From Scatophagus argus (taxonomy: Eukaryota; Chordata; Actinopteri; Scatophagidae): a stretch of DNA of 64,000 nt. Shown in pieces: positions 14,301 to 28,300 of the stretch. The translations under genes were made by a program, and so were the position numbers. The stretch covers positions 5,922,594 to 5,986,593 of the forward strand of contig NC_058516.1 of assembly GCF_020382885.2 (NCBI RefSeq), in the 5' to 3' direction. The notes below the pieces were generated by a model. It worked only from the letters and a program-made list of their open reading frames with translations. It was not told the DNA's origin and searched no databases. How positions within the stretch are numbered: position 1 is the stretch's first letter; every line of letters starts with the position of its first letter.

Positions 14301-17300
14301 AAAATGTGTTAGTGAAAAAGTGACCGACCATGAGTGAGTCCAGGGCGGATTTTCATTTTTAGTGAAGACGCATCAGTAAAACAATTTTTCATGTCTCCAG
14401 TGCTCCAAAGATTGATTTAGAGGACATGCAATTTAATGTACTTGGTGTAGAGTCTAGGACCAGAATGCTGTGTGTGCACGTGTATCTGTACCTGCAGAGA
14501 GCACCAGTGTTTAAACTCCTGTGTATCTAGCAAGTACTCTGGTCTGATGTGACAAAGGAGGGCTCCCTGCACCCTGAACACAGAATTATAATGAAAGAAA
14601 AAAAAAAAAAAGGACAAGCTACAATTAGCACCATGACACATTTCACAAAACACAACAAAGGTCAAAATTTGAAACAGTGCACAAGGATGATATGTTAGTT
14701 GTGACCCCTTAGTTGACCTCAAACAATATCTGCAGCATTGTAGCACTGTATCTACCTATAAAAGACCCACCTGAGAAAAGCAAGCATAGCTTCATGCTGC
14801 TGTAGCAGCTGACCGGTGCGCTGGCCTATATCACTTGAAAATGTCTGGCAGTGAGGAATACCAGGAATCTGTTTGCCAGTGAGGTGATGAAGCATGTCAA
14901 CAACAGACCTAGAAATAACAATACAATACAGTTATGTCCCTTGCATGTGTTCAACAGATCAATGCGCTCATCGATGTGATATTAAATCCCAACAGAGCTT
15001 CAGTTCAAGCATCATGAACTGTTTTCCTTGGTCTATTTTAACTGCTGAAATAATCAATAATGAATATAAACCTGAGGAGTCTGACCACCGCCATTTGAAA
15101 AGCAGATGTTTTTTCTCCATATAAAAGCAATATTCAACAGGCAGAACCTGGTTTCAGGGTGCACACATTCACGTCACTTCAGTGATGAGATCGTCCAGAT
15201 CTGTCCAGAGGATGTGACCTGTAAATTCATCACTCATATACATACCTGCAGTCTCTATTTTGACTGACTCGATAAGTCCTGCCAGAAAGATTCGTCTGAA
15301 CTTTTGACACAACTCTGGAGGTAGAGAAGAGACATACATCGTAACAGAAGAAGTCTCTGAAAATGGAAATCTGACATTAAGCAGTATTCTTTTTGCCTAT
15401 ACCTCCTGAGGGTGTGTGGTACAGAGATAGGGTGCGGTCCACCTGCCCACCCAAAGAGGCTAAACCACCTCTCCACAGCCAAAACAACATTCTGGTAATA
15501 TATTCCCTCCTCTGAACTGGCAGCGGGGAATTCTGGGATGCCAAGATTGTTTGTGGTGTCTCTGTGAGTAGAGACATCTGTTTCCCTGCTGGTCTGTCTG
15601 CTCACATCGTCACTGTCTGGGAAGGAGTCTGAAGAGGACAGATACGTACACAGTACTAAACAACAACAACAACAACATAAACACACACGTTTCATTTTCT
15701 GACCTGAGGCTGAGTTCTTAGTTGCTGAGCTGTTGTGCTCAAACAAGGAGGAGGAGGATGAAGTTGGACCAGAGGCAGGACTTGGTGTGTGACAGTGCTG
15801 AAGGATCGCCTCAACAACTGTGGCCCCTAAATGACAATGAAAGCAAATAATCATAACTGCAAACCGATACGAACATATACTGAAACACAATTCAGATTTT
15901 GTCCATATTTGTGTACTTTTACCCACACTCCATATATTGTGCCATGTATGTGTGTTTGTGTGTGCTATATAGTACCAGGCTTGAGAACTATCTGTTGTTC
16001 GGAGCGGTGCCGGGCCATGAAGGGCCAAACTGTCAACAGACAGCTGTCAGCGATAGCACACAACCTAACCTTAAACCTTGAGGGAGAGGAAGGGCAGATT
16101 CACGAACAGGAGAAATATCTATTTTTGTCATCGCCAACAAATTTCAAGAACTTGCCAAGGCCAATAACAATAAAAATACTTGTCAGCAGAATACAGTCAC
16201 TGTTGGTTTGAGTCTGCACATGAGATTCGTTGACATATATAAATGTATTCGTATCTCATATAAATGTATGCCAAGGCTTGGAACCAGGTTCAATAAGGTT
16301 ACCTATTCTGGAGGTGATCAGTGAAGGTGATGGTTGTGCAGAGGGACAGAGGGACGGCAGAGCAGAAGGACACATTGCAGATTAGAGAAGTCACACTGAC
16401 TTTGTGGTTCTCGATGCTGACTGGATGTCTCTATGATCACAGATGGAGGTGGAAGGGAGAATAATTTCATAGATCATGATGGTATTTCTACTGGATTGTG
16501 AGCAAGGCAATAACATAATATCGTCATGTTGGGGAAGAATCACTCTGAACTATCAACACTGATTAAAAGAAATGCAGTGCAAATTCTTCGAGACAGCATT
16601 TAGATCACATGACTCAAGTAACAAGAACAACCTTCATTTTTGGTCCTACAATGTACCTGATCCTGTTGTGGGGCAGGGATGCTGTTGCCCTCTGGAAAGA
16701 TGACAGAAACAGGCTGAATCTTTGTTCCATCATCCAGTTGTACCTCATTCACTTCAGCTGATACACTGATTCCACTGCAAACATGGAAAAGATCATCTTT
16801 CATGCAACTATATTTGAATGTGATGTAGTGTGTGATGAGTGTTGATATCAACATGAGATATAGAGCTCAGAAAAACACTAAATAGACCTTGAAGTAATGT
16901 GGTTTGTCAAAATGTTTTAAATAAATATATACTAGTTAGGAAACCTCATTATCATCTTTGACCTGAAAATATCACTGAATATATACAATATTTCTCTTTA
17001 CTTCAACAACATATTTCTGGTCAAGGCACCACCTGGACAGCAGAGTTCTGAATGTAAACAGAGCATAAAGTATGTGTGAGGAACTACACAAGTTATTTCA
17101 CATGGTTTTGATAAATTTTCATTAATTAAAAGTTCAAATTAAGAAAATAATTTAATTGCTGAAAAAAAATTAGAAAATAAAAAATAAAAAATGGCAGATG
17201 TGAGTGGAGAAGAAAATGTACCATTAACACTTGGCAGCTGTGGCATAGTGTTTGTGTGTTGTATTGTTTTATTGTCATAAAATATATTCAGTTTGATAGT

Positions 17301-17849
17301 ACAACAAACTCTCTAATTGAACAATCATGGGAAAATGTTTTAATTTAACAAATTTGGGTTTTATTAACTGTGAAAACTATAAATGATTTACATGGAATCA
17401 TTTTGTGCAACATGCCCAGCTGTATGGTTATATAAGATAACTGAATCTGAGGTCAGATCTGTATGGCAACTTTTGCACTACCATGCAGTATTATAAGCAA
17501 CATTCTGTATATAGCTTACTGGCTTACAATTTAAGCAAAATTCAACATGACTACAGATTTGCCAGTTAATGAGTCCTGGCTTCATTGCTAATAATCCCAC
17601 TGGAAAGAATAATGTAATCAGTTTATGTGGATGGCAGACCTTCCTCCACACTCATTTAGCTCCAATTGCTCAACACAGCTGGTAAATTGCCACAAGCTCA
17701 AAATAAGTAAACACAATAAAGGTCAATCATCTTTTCTTTGCGCAGCTTAGCCAAAAATCTGACAACAACAAATATGATCGTAAGGCAGCTGTCCATGTTT
17801 TCATGATCCAAATAAAACCTGACCTGTCCATGTGTGTGTGTGCGTGTGT

Positions 17850-17888
<39 letters not shown>

Positions 17889-19198
17889 CCAACCTGGGAT
17901 ATCCAAAAGCGAGCAAGGTGAGTGTGGCAGTTGTATTGCTTCCCAGGGGTACTGGTGTAAGAAGGATCTGAGGGGGGTGCATGGTGATACAAGGAAGGTG
18001 GAGAGTAATAGTGATGGATAGCTCTTGGTGGGGTTGATGTCCGTTCCCTCCCTCCATCCCCTCCACTCCCTCATCTCCCCAGTAAAGAGGGAGGGACAAA
18101 TTTGTCACTCGTCCAGACCCTAGGACAGAAGAAAATGTACATTACAAATCTGTTAAAATTGCTTGACCATGGAGACTGAAAAGCATGACTCTGAAGACGA
18201 GCTTCAATAAAACTCACAGTCTTTAAACACAACGGGAAAATGACAAAAATAAAACAGGAAACACCAAAATGAAACCCTGCAAGTGCAGCATACAGAATAG
18301 CCTGTGCACACAACCCCTGTAAATGATATGTTCCTCCGAAAGTAAAACTCCCAATGGAGGTTGCTAATTTATCTAACAATCTGCAACCTCCAGTGTAAAC
18401 CCTCTTGATCAGCATTCCATTGCAGTGAATGTAACAACATATACACAGAGACTTCAGTGCAGTAGTCTCTAAGTCTGCCTCCTGGCATTCATGGATGCTG
18501 TATATATTTGAGATGATCTTCTTTTACATATCCACTGTCCATGTTTGCAGTGGAACCATCATATCAGCTGACGTGGTTCAGGTGAAGCTAGAATGGGACA
18601 AAGACACAGCATGCTCCTATCACCTTTCCAGAGAGTAGCGACATGTTTTACTCTGCTCACTCACTTCACAGCCATCTGGTAGCTGCAGGTATCTGTTTCA
18701 TCTGTAATCTCTAACTGGTGTAATGTTGTGCAATGTCAAGACACATTTATGTGAGGACAGATCCACCAGTACAACTTTGTGCAACAAGAACCAGACTGTT
18801 TCAAAAGAATCTGCTCCTGCTTCCTTTTAACTGCCTAACATACTATGCATTGCAAAACCTGTAAAAATAGGCTCTTCTGGTCTGGTCTCACATTGGCAAT
18901 ATAAAAGCATCAGCATATTAAACAGAATTTTTTTCATAACCAACTCATTGTAGTACCTTTAACCGAGGATTATTCTAATTTAGATTTAGTTTTTTTAGTA
19001 TTTATATTTTATATTTATATGTAGTTAGTTTGTGTTTTGGCCCACATGAAACTGTATGGTGGTGGTGTTACACTCTATGACACATGCTGTGCATTATCTG
19101 CTTTTACTCCACACGTGTGTGCGGGAGGGGAATCTAGAGATATAAACTGTAATATATGCATTATAGAGGGGAGGGCAATGAGAGATAAAGTAATCAGG

Positions 19199-19230
<32 letters not shown>

Positions 19231-20140
19231 ATGTGTTTCCATTTCTCACGTGTTCTGATAGCCTCAGGGTTGATGCTGACCTCCAAGCAGATGGACTGGC
19301 CAGGTCCCAAAGTACCTGATGATGGAGATACCGTACATAGCTCGCTCTCGCTTCCGTCCTCTGTTGATACGGCTATTGCACTGCAGTCAAACCACCAGTT
19401 TACATGCTTCCTGACACCACCATGCCAAATAATGCTCTCTTTACACACTGCTTTCAGCTCCACTGTCTGCAGAATGAGACAAAAAAAGGAGAGCAGAAAT
19501 ACACAATATTCAATACAAGTATTCTTTTTGTCAGAAAGTGGTGTCAGTTCATCAGTAGGACAGTACAAACAGTACAAGTGGACACGGAAACATCAAGAAA
19601 GAAAGGGAGGGACAAGAGTTAAAAAGTTGAGGGAAGACCTGAAAAATGAATGGAAGCATGCAGGGAAAAACATGACAGGAGATAATAAAACATACCCTCG
19701 ATGATACCTCGGAGTAAGCATCAGACTGAGGTGTCAACAGCTCCACGTGGAACTGTAGGCTACGGGGGGACATTTCTAACGGGGCACACAACACTAAAAA
19801 CATTAAGGGAAAGAAAAAAACATTACATTCGGGCTTGAGAACCTTGCAACGTGTGTGAAATTTGTTCTGTACGCACACGTATTTCAGTTTCATTCCAGCA
19901 GAAAAAAAATTACAGTGAGAAGAATTTAAAATTGATCTGTTTGCACTACACGTACATATATTTATATCTTGTTTTTTTTCTTCTCGTAAATACTTTATTT
20001 TTATTATTATTATTTGTTATTTTGTATTTTGTATGGTGCACAGGAGAGAGAAGAAGAAATCCGAAGTCAAATTCCTTGTATGGTCACACGTACTTGGCAA
20101 ATAAAGCTGATTCTGATTCTGAAAATACAGAATCACTCAT

Positions 20141-20173
<33 letters not shown>

Positions 20174-23100
20174 TCGAACTCTACATAAATGACCCCACCT
20201 GTGGCCTGTATGCGCGGTGACTGTGGCGTCGCCATGGTGACAGACAGAGGTTTGATGACATGCTTCCTGCTGCCAGCTGTCAGCAGTGAGGATGAGGCAG
20301 AGGAGGAGGATGGAGTGGAGAAAGTAAAAGCAGTGGGCCATCTCACTCCGTTGACCCTCAGTGGCAGATCAAAGTCATAACTGGCTGCCTGCAGAAAGAC
20401 ATTTCCTTGAATGTCCTTCTCTAATACTTTGACATTTGAATATCTGGAAAAATCCAACAAACATTTTAAACCTTGAGGACAAAAGGGTGGATGATCTGTA
20501 ACTGACCACTTAATAAGCACTAGTTCCCATTGCAACCATCGCTACTCCTTTCAAGCTATTGTGCAAGTTGGGCTTAGTTTCATTTCAGTGTGCAAAATGG
20601 CACAGAATATATCTTGTATCAACATTTCTGTGTAGTACGTAAACATAATAATAATACTAACACTAAGACTAATACCCACATCTCACATGGCTTATTATGG
20701 CTGAATCTAATTGGAAACGGTACTGTGCAGTTTCTACCAACATTTGTCAGATGTGAAAAGATTAGATTTTACTCCTGCATCTCACCCACCTGCTACTGTT
20801 TCATTATCAGCTGCTAGGAATTCAAGATCCTCCTTAACACCCCCCCCACACACACACACACACACACACACACCTCCTGCACAGCATTTACTCTTCATTT
20901 AGCCATGATCACAGATATATATGTAAATGGACAACAGGTTTCAGCGTCTTCCGACTCTGCAAAAGTGGCACCAAACTATCCTGGATACAAGTGCTGATGT
21001 CATTTGGAGCCATCCCCGAGGGGTGGAGCAGTGGGGTTGAGTTTTTGGCTTATGTAGCTTTTGTCCTTGAGTGTTTGAGAAGGCTAACAAAGGCACTGCC
21101 ACACAAACTCTTGCATATTGAGTATCACTGTTACAAGAGTCAAAATCTCACCTGGGTGGGGGAGAAGACAAGGGAACAGTTCACCGTCTGGCTGCCCTGG
21201 ACCTCCACAACACTCACTCCTAGTTCCTTTTCTGCTCATTAAAATCCACAGAAACAATCACAAAAGCAAACGCAGACGCAGACTAAAACTCATTAAGTAC
21301 AAGACAATATGTTCTGTATTTAAAATGCGTTAACACTTTAATTTCATTTATTATTTGAATAGAAATTCTCGTCACAGCCCACACAGACTTTAACACAATA
21401 ATAATGCATTCTTTGTGAACAAAACCTTCTAAGGAACATATTACCCACCCACCACCTTATATCAACACTGTGATATGCTGCATTCTGTGTGTAAATACCT
21501 ACTTGCTGAGGGCTGAGGGAGATGCAAAGAGAAATCTGTGTATTCAGACAGGTTGAAGGTGAAACTGGCTGCGGCTGACGATCGGTTTGTCAGAGTGAAA
21601 GGTATCGCTTGCTGACAACCAGCATGGACCCCATCAAACTGAAAATGGGACTGAAAGGAAGAGGAGGGAGAAACTGACAAGATGAGACAGAACAGCCACC
21701 TCAAAAGTGAATAACTTACCACCTGGGAAAACTGCATGTATTATAAAGAGGAATGCGTTTTTGGCATGTCAGGAAAGATGACACCAATAACTGCCAATCA
21801 AGCTGTCATGCCAAGACATTTAATTATCCAGTTACTTACCATTTCAGCAGAGTAAACAACAGTACATATTGGAAACCTGTTTGGTACCTTTCATTGTGCT
21901 GCATTGAGAGACGTTGAAAATAATTTATAAATTGGCTGAAAAGCTTTTGAATTCCTTCTATCAGTTAAGTTAAAGTGAGACAACACATCTACAAGTGCAC
22001 TCTTCAAGTTTCAGAAAGCAACATAAGAACCACATCCTGTGAAGGAAACTCTTTTCTGGCAACTCAACAGCAAATATGAATGAAAGAGAACCAATAATGT
22101 TTTGCTTAAATAAACAGAGACGAACAAAAGCAGAACATCTTTGACTTCCTTTCAAAGGTGCCACCCCTGCTATTTTCTAAAGACACACACACACATTTTA
22201 ATGTGTTCAACAAAAGTTTCCCCTTTATTTTTTACCTCCTACAACTAGGAGTCAAAATATTATCATGTCTATAGAGATTATTATTGATAGAAACCATGCA
22301 AATGAAACCATGCAAGCTAGAGCACTCCAGGCCGCATCATCACAAATTCAAAACTGTCCAAGCTCAAATCCTTTATGTTATTTGATGCTGTAAAAGGGAT
22401 AGGAAGTGAACACAGATGCATAATACTCCAACACTGATAACATTTTGTATGTCATCACGTGAGTAATAACAATTGTTATGTATTCAAAATTAAGCCATCC
22501 CTTTTTGACTTGGAATTAGAGCTGTCTGCATATCATTTCAGAGATGCATGTCTGAGTGTTCATTATGTTGGTGTCAACTGGCCAATATATTAATAAGCCA
22601 GTGCTGCTGAATGATGTGTTGCTTTTTAATCTGTCAAGATATAAAAAGAATGCCTTTATTTCTGGCTTGACTGCTTGCTAAGAACAAGAAGATGAAACCT
22701 CTGCATAGATTATGTATTTGACAGTGGGCGTCCTTGTTTCATAATATTTTAGTCTCAGAAATGCTGATGATGAGGCAAACACTGCTATTAAGACAGCTGC
22801 TGATTTAGTTTAGTTTATATAAACTGCAGAGATGTCAGTGGAAGCATGTGGTTGGATAATTTTATCATTCTATTTCTTTATTTTCTACTCATTACTCCCA
22901 TTTTTTCCTTCAAATCTTGCATATATATTTATCGGTCAGCTGTTTAAATACACAGGTGTGCTGTTTTGTGTGAATATTTTAAAACACTGATAAAATGGTC
23001 ATAAGAAAGAATCGTTTCATAATATCACCACCTCAAAATGTGGTTCAGTGTGACGATGCAGTATATTTTGAATGAGGGTCAAATACTATTCATGTATCTG

Positions 23101-25269
23101 TCACAAAAAAACAAGCAAAACCTAATCTAACTAACAAGCTAAATGCCTGCCTGCAAGGCCAGAGCACAACGTGCGGTGTATAGTGCACAAAACCAGGACT
23201 CCTGAGCAGGTGAATACATTTTAGGCTAAGATGTAGTGCAGTACAGTATGTATGTAGGACTTCCACATCCTTCTATCAAGGAAATGCACATTTTTCTCCT
23301 TAGCTCAAGAGCTCAACCTCCTACACACAGTTTTATAAACACAGATTTATATAATAGTTTTACAGTGAAAACCAACACTTTTCTACAAGCAAGTGTGGCC
23401 TTCTTGGATTGTTGATATTCATATTTTGTTATGTGTCTCCTTCTGCCTGTGTGAGAGCATCTTTGTGTTTTGCCTCTCAGTTTGGTATAGTAACCTGTGT
23501 AAAGTATGGAAAGACTCTTAAGACTCAGACTCCATAATTTCCTAACTCTGTGGCAGAGAACCCCAGAATCATAAAAGAGAGGCCTAAGAAGTCTCTGAGC
23601 AGACTCCAATATGCCAAGAAGGCTGCTAAACGCCACTCTGATCTCCTCCACACCTACACAGCTTCTCAATTCGCAATGCTGGGTTCCATTTCTGTTTTTA
23701 AATCTCAGCTTATGGCTTTTGCTTGTTTTCTTTTTGCAAAGTGTCCTTCGGTTGAATGAAAGGTGCTTCAAATCAATTTTCTTATTCATACTCTCCCTAT
23801 TATTATTATTTACAAATGGATCCTTTGTACTAAGTGCAGTCAATATGATGAACAAACCATTCATCATATTGGCTGCACTTGCTGCAGTGAGCAAAATATA
23901 GATAAATTTGACAGTAATTAAAGTAAATACAAGACTGCAATCACCCCATCCTGACATGCAATTACATTGTGGAGGATAAAAGCAACATTTCTGCCCTTGT
24001 GGGACAACCATTAATCTCCATTGAAATTATATTCTATTATAAGAAGAAGAACATAAGAATTGCTTTATTGGCAGCATATATATTTTAACATACACACACA
24101 AAATATTTCCTCTGCATTTAACCCATCCTTAGTTATCCTTAGTTAAACACACATGAAACACCCAGCAAATTACATGCAGTGAAACACACAGGAGAAGAGG
24201 GCTGCCACTGTCAGGCACCCGGGGAGCAAACTGGGGGTTGAGTGCCTTGCTCAAGGGCACAACAGCTAGCTAATGGAGGAGGGCAGGCATTTTTCTCATT
24301 ATTCACTCCACGACACCCAAACTTTTCCTGTCCGGTGGGCGAATCGAACCGGCGACCCTCTGATCACAAGCCGCTTCTACAACCTCTAGGTCTTAACTTA
24401 TATTAAAGTTATATTCTATTCACTCCTCTCCTTGAACAGTCACTCTTTGTTCTTTATCATGTCATCTTATTCAATTAATCTAAACTAAAACATTATATAA
24501 GATAGAAGAACAGAAGCATAGCTGTCATAGCAGATCAGCAGAGTAAAATATGATTTGTAATGTTTTAGACTCTGAGCTTTGTCTTTTGTTCACTGCTTTT
24601 CATGGGGGTATAAATGTTCAGTGGTGCACTGAGGTAGATAAAGTACGTTTTCACAAGTTAATTTGTTAGGTTTTAACAAGTTGGCTTACATGTAAGTTAT
24701 TGTCTGCTATAAACACCAAGCCTGTAAATACTAGGAGTTAATAAATGCCAGAGAAACATAATTTATTTTTTATATATTTCTTTTCTAGCCATGTTTACCT
24801 CTCCAGTCTGTCTCTTCCTAATTAACATGTCCATTAACATAATGTCTACACACAAACACACACTCACCACACTGATGGCTATATTTGGAGGCTCCACTGA
24901 TCCGCTGACTCTGAGCTCAATCGACTTCAAGCTCCTCAGAGCTATCTGTAATACAGTGTACACATACTTAATGTACATCAATTCCTCTCTTGATTTATTA
25001 CAAAGACACACAGACACATACAGAGAGAAAATAAAGAGCTCTCTGTCCTCTTCTTTCTCTTAGTCTCTCTCTCACCTCGACTCGGGTGTCAAACTTGATG
25101 ACCGAATCAGGGTTGAAGTCGATCTTGAGCAGAGCCTGCCCTCCACTTGGCACCATGCCCTCAGGTGGACCTACCACCATACCCGGCAGAGGGCAAACAT
25201 CTACCACCTGCCTCAAACAAATACAGATGTTTCTTGTTTAATGTGTACAAGTATCTGCAAAAACAGACG

Positions 25270-25333
<64 letters not shown>

Positions 25334-28300
25334 CACCTGATAGTAGGCATGGTTCTGACCAGTGTTGTGTAAGACTGCAGTTCTGACAGAAGGCATGTTG
25401 AGTGGCACTGATCCAAATATGACATGTTTGTCTGCCAGCTGGACACTGGTGGATCCAACCTAAGAGAAGGACAGAGTCTCCGTGTTATATGTGTTGTCGC
25501 TCTGTGATATTCAAGCCAGTGCCCACTCCCCCTAAAGATGTCTTGTCTAATTCTACTCTAGTAACTGCTTTCCTGCACATCACAAAGTGACTTCTGACAG
25601 GCCCAAGGGAACAAGCATTTGGAGCAGTAGTACTAACGATGATTATGACCAGCAAGTGAGAGCAGGACAGTTTTACATGAAAGTTAACCATGAAAGTCAC
25701 AAGCTATACACAACAGTTCTTGCTGCTGAGTTGTGTTCTGGTCTAATGAGGCTGCTGTCAGAAGAGAAATCGATATGTGCCTGTTTGATGGATTTGGCCT
25801 TGTATGATTCTTGAAAACTGGTAAGAAAAAAAAGGAAAAAAAAGGAGAAAAGAATTAGTCGATCGAAAGGCTCTATTTGATCATTTCTTAAAATCGTTTA
25901 TTGTTGATATTTTAGATTGCTTTTAATTTAATTATAGCTATCTTGAGCCATCTCAAGCTGACATCACATTGTTTGACCACTTATGCATGAATTTAAGAAA
26001 CATACAGCATAAAAGAAAAAAATTAACATATAAAAGTGTGAACTGACGAGTATCTGAGGATGTTGCGATATCTCAATACTGCTGTGAAAACATTTCACTC
26101 GCAGAATTAATTGCAGCCATTCTTTTCTGCAGAAGAACAAGCTACAAAAATATTACAGCAGATGTTCAAGAGTACATTTTGATGAAAGGCTGGGAATACA
26201 CTGAGCATATAAAATGGCAAAGATGTTATGTGACAAGAATGGACATCATAAATCCATTCCCCCACCCCCACCACAACTACAAACTCATGGGCTTAAGTCT
26301 ACAGGGTGAGTGCTTGATACCCGAATGACTATTTAGTGTAATGTCACTCAGCTATTCCAAGCCAGCAAGGAGTAAATATGAGTAGATCATACAAAGTAAT
26401 CTTCCCTATTGCAGGGCCAGACCTTAGCAACACAGTGCAGGCTCTGGGTGTTGCCATCATGGACACAGAGGTCAAAGTCTCCTTGTGGAGGAGAGGAGAA
26501 GGAGGGATGCCAGACCACCTCACAGTCCAATTCCCTGTATGGCTCCACTGTACCTGGAGACGTGAAGGGTTGTCGTGTCAGCGCTAATTCAGATAGTCAC
26601 ATCTGTTTAAAATTCTTATTAACACTGAAGACAAACTTAACAGAGAGGAAGAAGTTGCAAAATGACCTTCTTGACATTAAGGCTTTTAAAATGGTAACCC
26701 CCTGGTACTCACACCCAGGGACACCAAAACTGAGCTGCACTTTCAGCACCTGTAGCTGGCCGAATGGAGAACAGGATGCCACACTCTGTCACAACAGGTC
26801 TCCATGTGAACTCTGCTGCATGGTTACGCTGGTTTCGAAGGGTAACTGAGCTCCTGTATCCAGACTGGGCAAGCATAGTGGGGGTGGGGTGCAGCTCCAA
26901 CAGGGTGGTGGACAGCTCCAGAGCCAACGGAACAACCTTGGCCTGGACTAGTATCTGACCTGTGTGTTTCCGGTTCACAGAGTAGGATACAGGTCTGGAG
27001 GAAAGAAGGATGTTTATATTACACTTGAATTGCAATAACTGATTTTCATGTACTAAAAAATGTGTTGCTTTTCCAATCAACCTGTAGAAGGGACCCAGCT
27101 TGCTGCTTTGAAACATCAGAGGTAAGATGCTGTGGGAGTGGGGTGACAGGATGTGGGAGAGGGGTGAGGAGCCCTGCAGCTCAGGGCAGTCCACCTCCAG
27201 CTGCACCCAGATGAACACTGACAGACGATTTATCAGCTCCAGATTCTGAACACACACTGACTGCACACAGACCTCCCCAAAGTCCACTAACAAGGGACCT
27301 AATGAGGAAAGAGTGGGGTTTTTAAAAGGCATTATTCTTAATATTCACTGTGATAAATAAATGTTGATATTTTGATGTCAGCAGATTAATTACTTTTCAG
27401 ATAAGAACATACAAGAAATCAGTGTAAAACACAAAAAGCCATGGTTACTTGTTATACATTGTGTTTTACTGTATCTCACAGCTTGTTTTCAAGCTATTGT
27501 TAGCAAGAGTGATTCCAGCTCTTCTCAAATGAATCTTTAACCTATGTCAACTTGGAAGAGCTCCTGAGCTGTCAGAGTCCTGTTGCAGTCTGCCACCTGC
27601 TGGCTGGTAGAGGGAACTGCATTCACCCGCTCAGAAACCTAAGGAGAATATAAGAGATGGACAAACAGCTAAAAAAAAAGAAGAAAATATTCCCCTCAAT
27701 TTATTTCTGTGCAATACTTTACTTATCTAATAATTTGAATTAACTAAAATGTGCTTTTTTTTGACCACCTTGGATATCATGTCGTGGCAGTTGTTGGTTG
27801 CTGGAGAAGCACAGCTGTACTTTGGACTGGACTCTGAGCTCTTACTGCTCTCCAGCTCGCTGATGTGGAGTGTTGGGGGAACAAGCCCCTGTGAGGGAAC
27901 AATCCCAATATCCACGCTGTCCTCTATTTTCTCTTTCTGCCTAAGAACAGAAAACAAAGGTCCAACTACGCTATTTACTGCCTGACAATAACAGAAAAAA
28001 CTTCACTCATTAGTCAGTCTACCTCTCACTGATCCTCTGCAGGCGTGTTTGTCTGAGCTGTTTGATGAAGTCTTTGTAAATCTGTTGATGCTGCTGTCTC
28101 TGCTTCTCCTCTTCCTCCGTGAAAGCATAGTCGGTGTCCACATAGCGATAACGGTGTACACCAGTGAAGATTGTCCTGAGTGTGGTAAAGACTAGAGTCC
28201 TTCAGCAAATGAGGAATCTTTAAACCATAATCATTTTAAATAACAACAAAATGACAATTTCTTCCATCAAACAGCACAAGATTTAAATCTGTCCTCCTTC

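Larger units (their letters stand above)
21651..24867 (-). other. Largest cfap47 intron (3.2 kb) with hairpin and SINE
   Basis: No exon is needed between exons 20 and 21 because phase is kept. An open frame of 232 codons on the minus strand (23313-24011) shows no recognisable domain and looks accidental. An almost perfect 20-bp inverted repeat lies at 23832-23880 and a SINE at 24039-24408. Elsewhere the sequence is AT-rich without a recognisable feature. Confidence 0.65.

Noticed and set aside
15255-16028. A 257-codon continuous open frame on the minus strand
   Set aside because: It crosses real splice sites and reads parts of cfap47 exons 29-32 partly in the wrong frame; the phase-consistent spliced exons explain the region better.
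20389-20535. Possible longer form of cfap47 exon 23 with acceptors at 20443 or further upstream
   Set aside because: Those acceptors break the phase from exon 22; the strong acceptor giving 20388 restores it and a continuous MSP strand.
23313-24011. A 232-codon open frame on the minus strand
   Set aside because: It has no recognisable domain, runs across the hairpin and towards the SINE, and lies in an intron whose flanking exons join in phase without it.
26709-26749. Alternative donor for cfap47 exon 16 (gtgagt after 26709)
   Set aside because: It is a better donor by sequence but reads into FWCPWV, which lacks the MSP pattern, and it breaks the join to exon 17.
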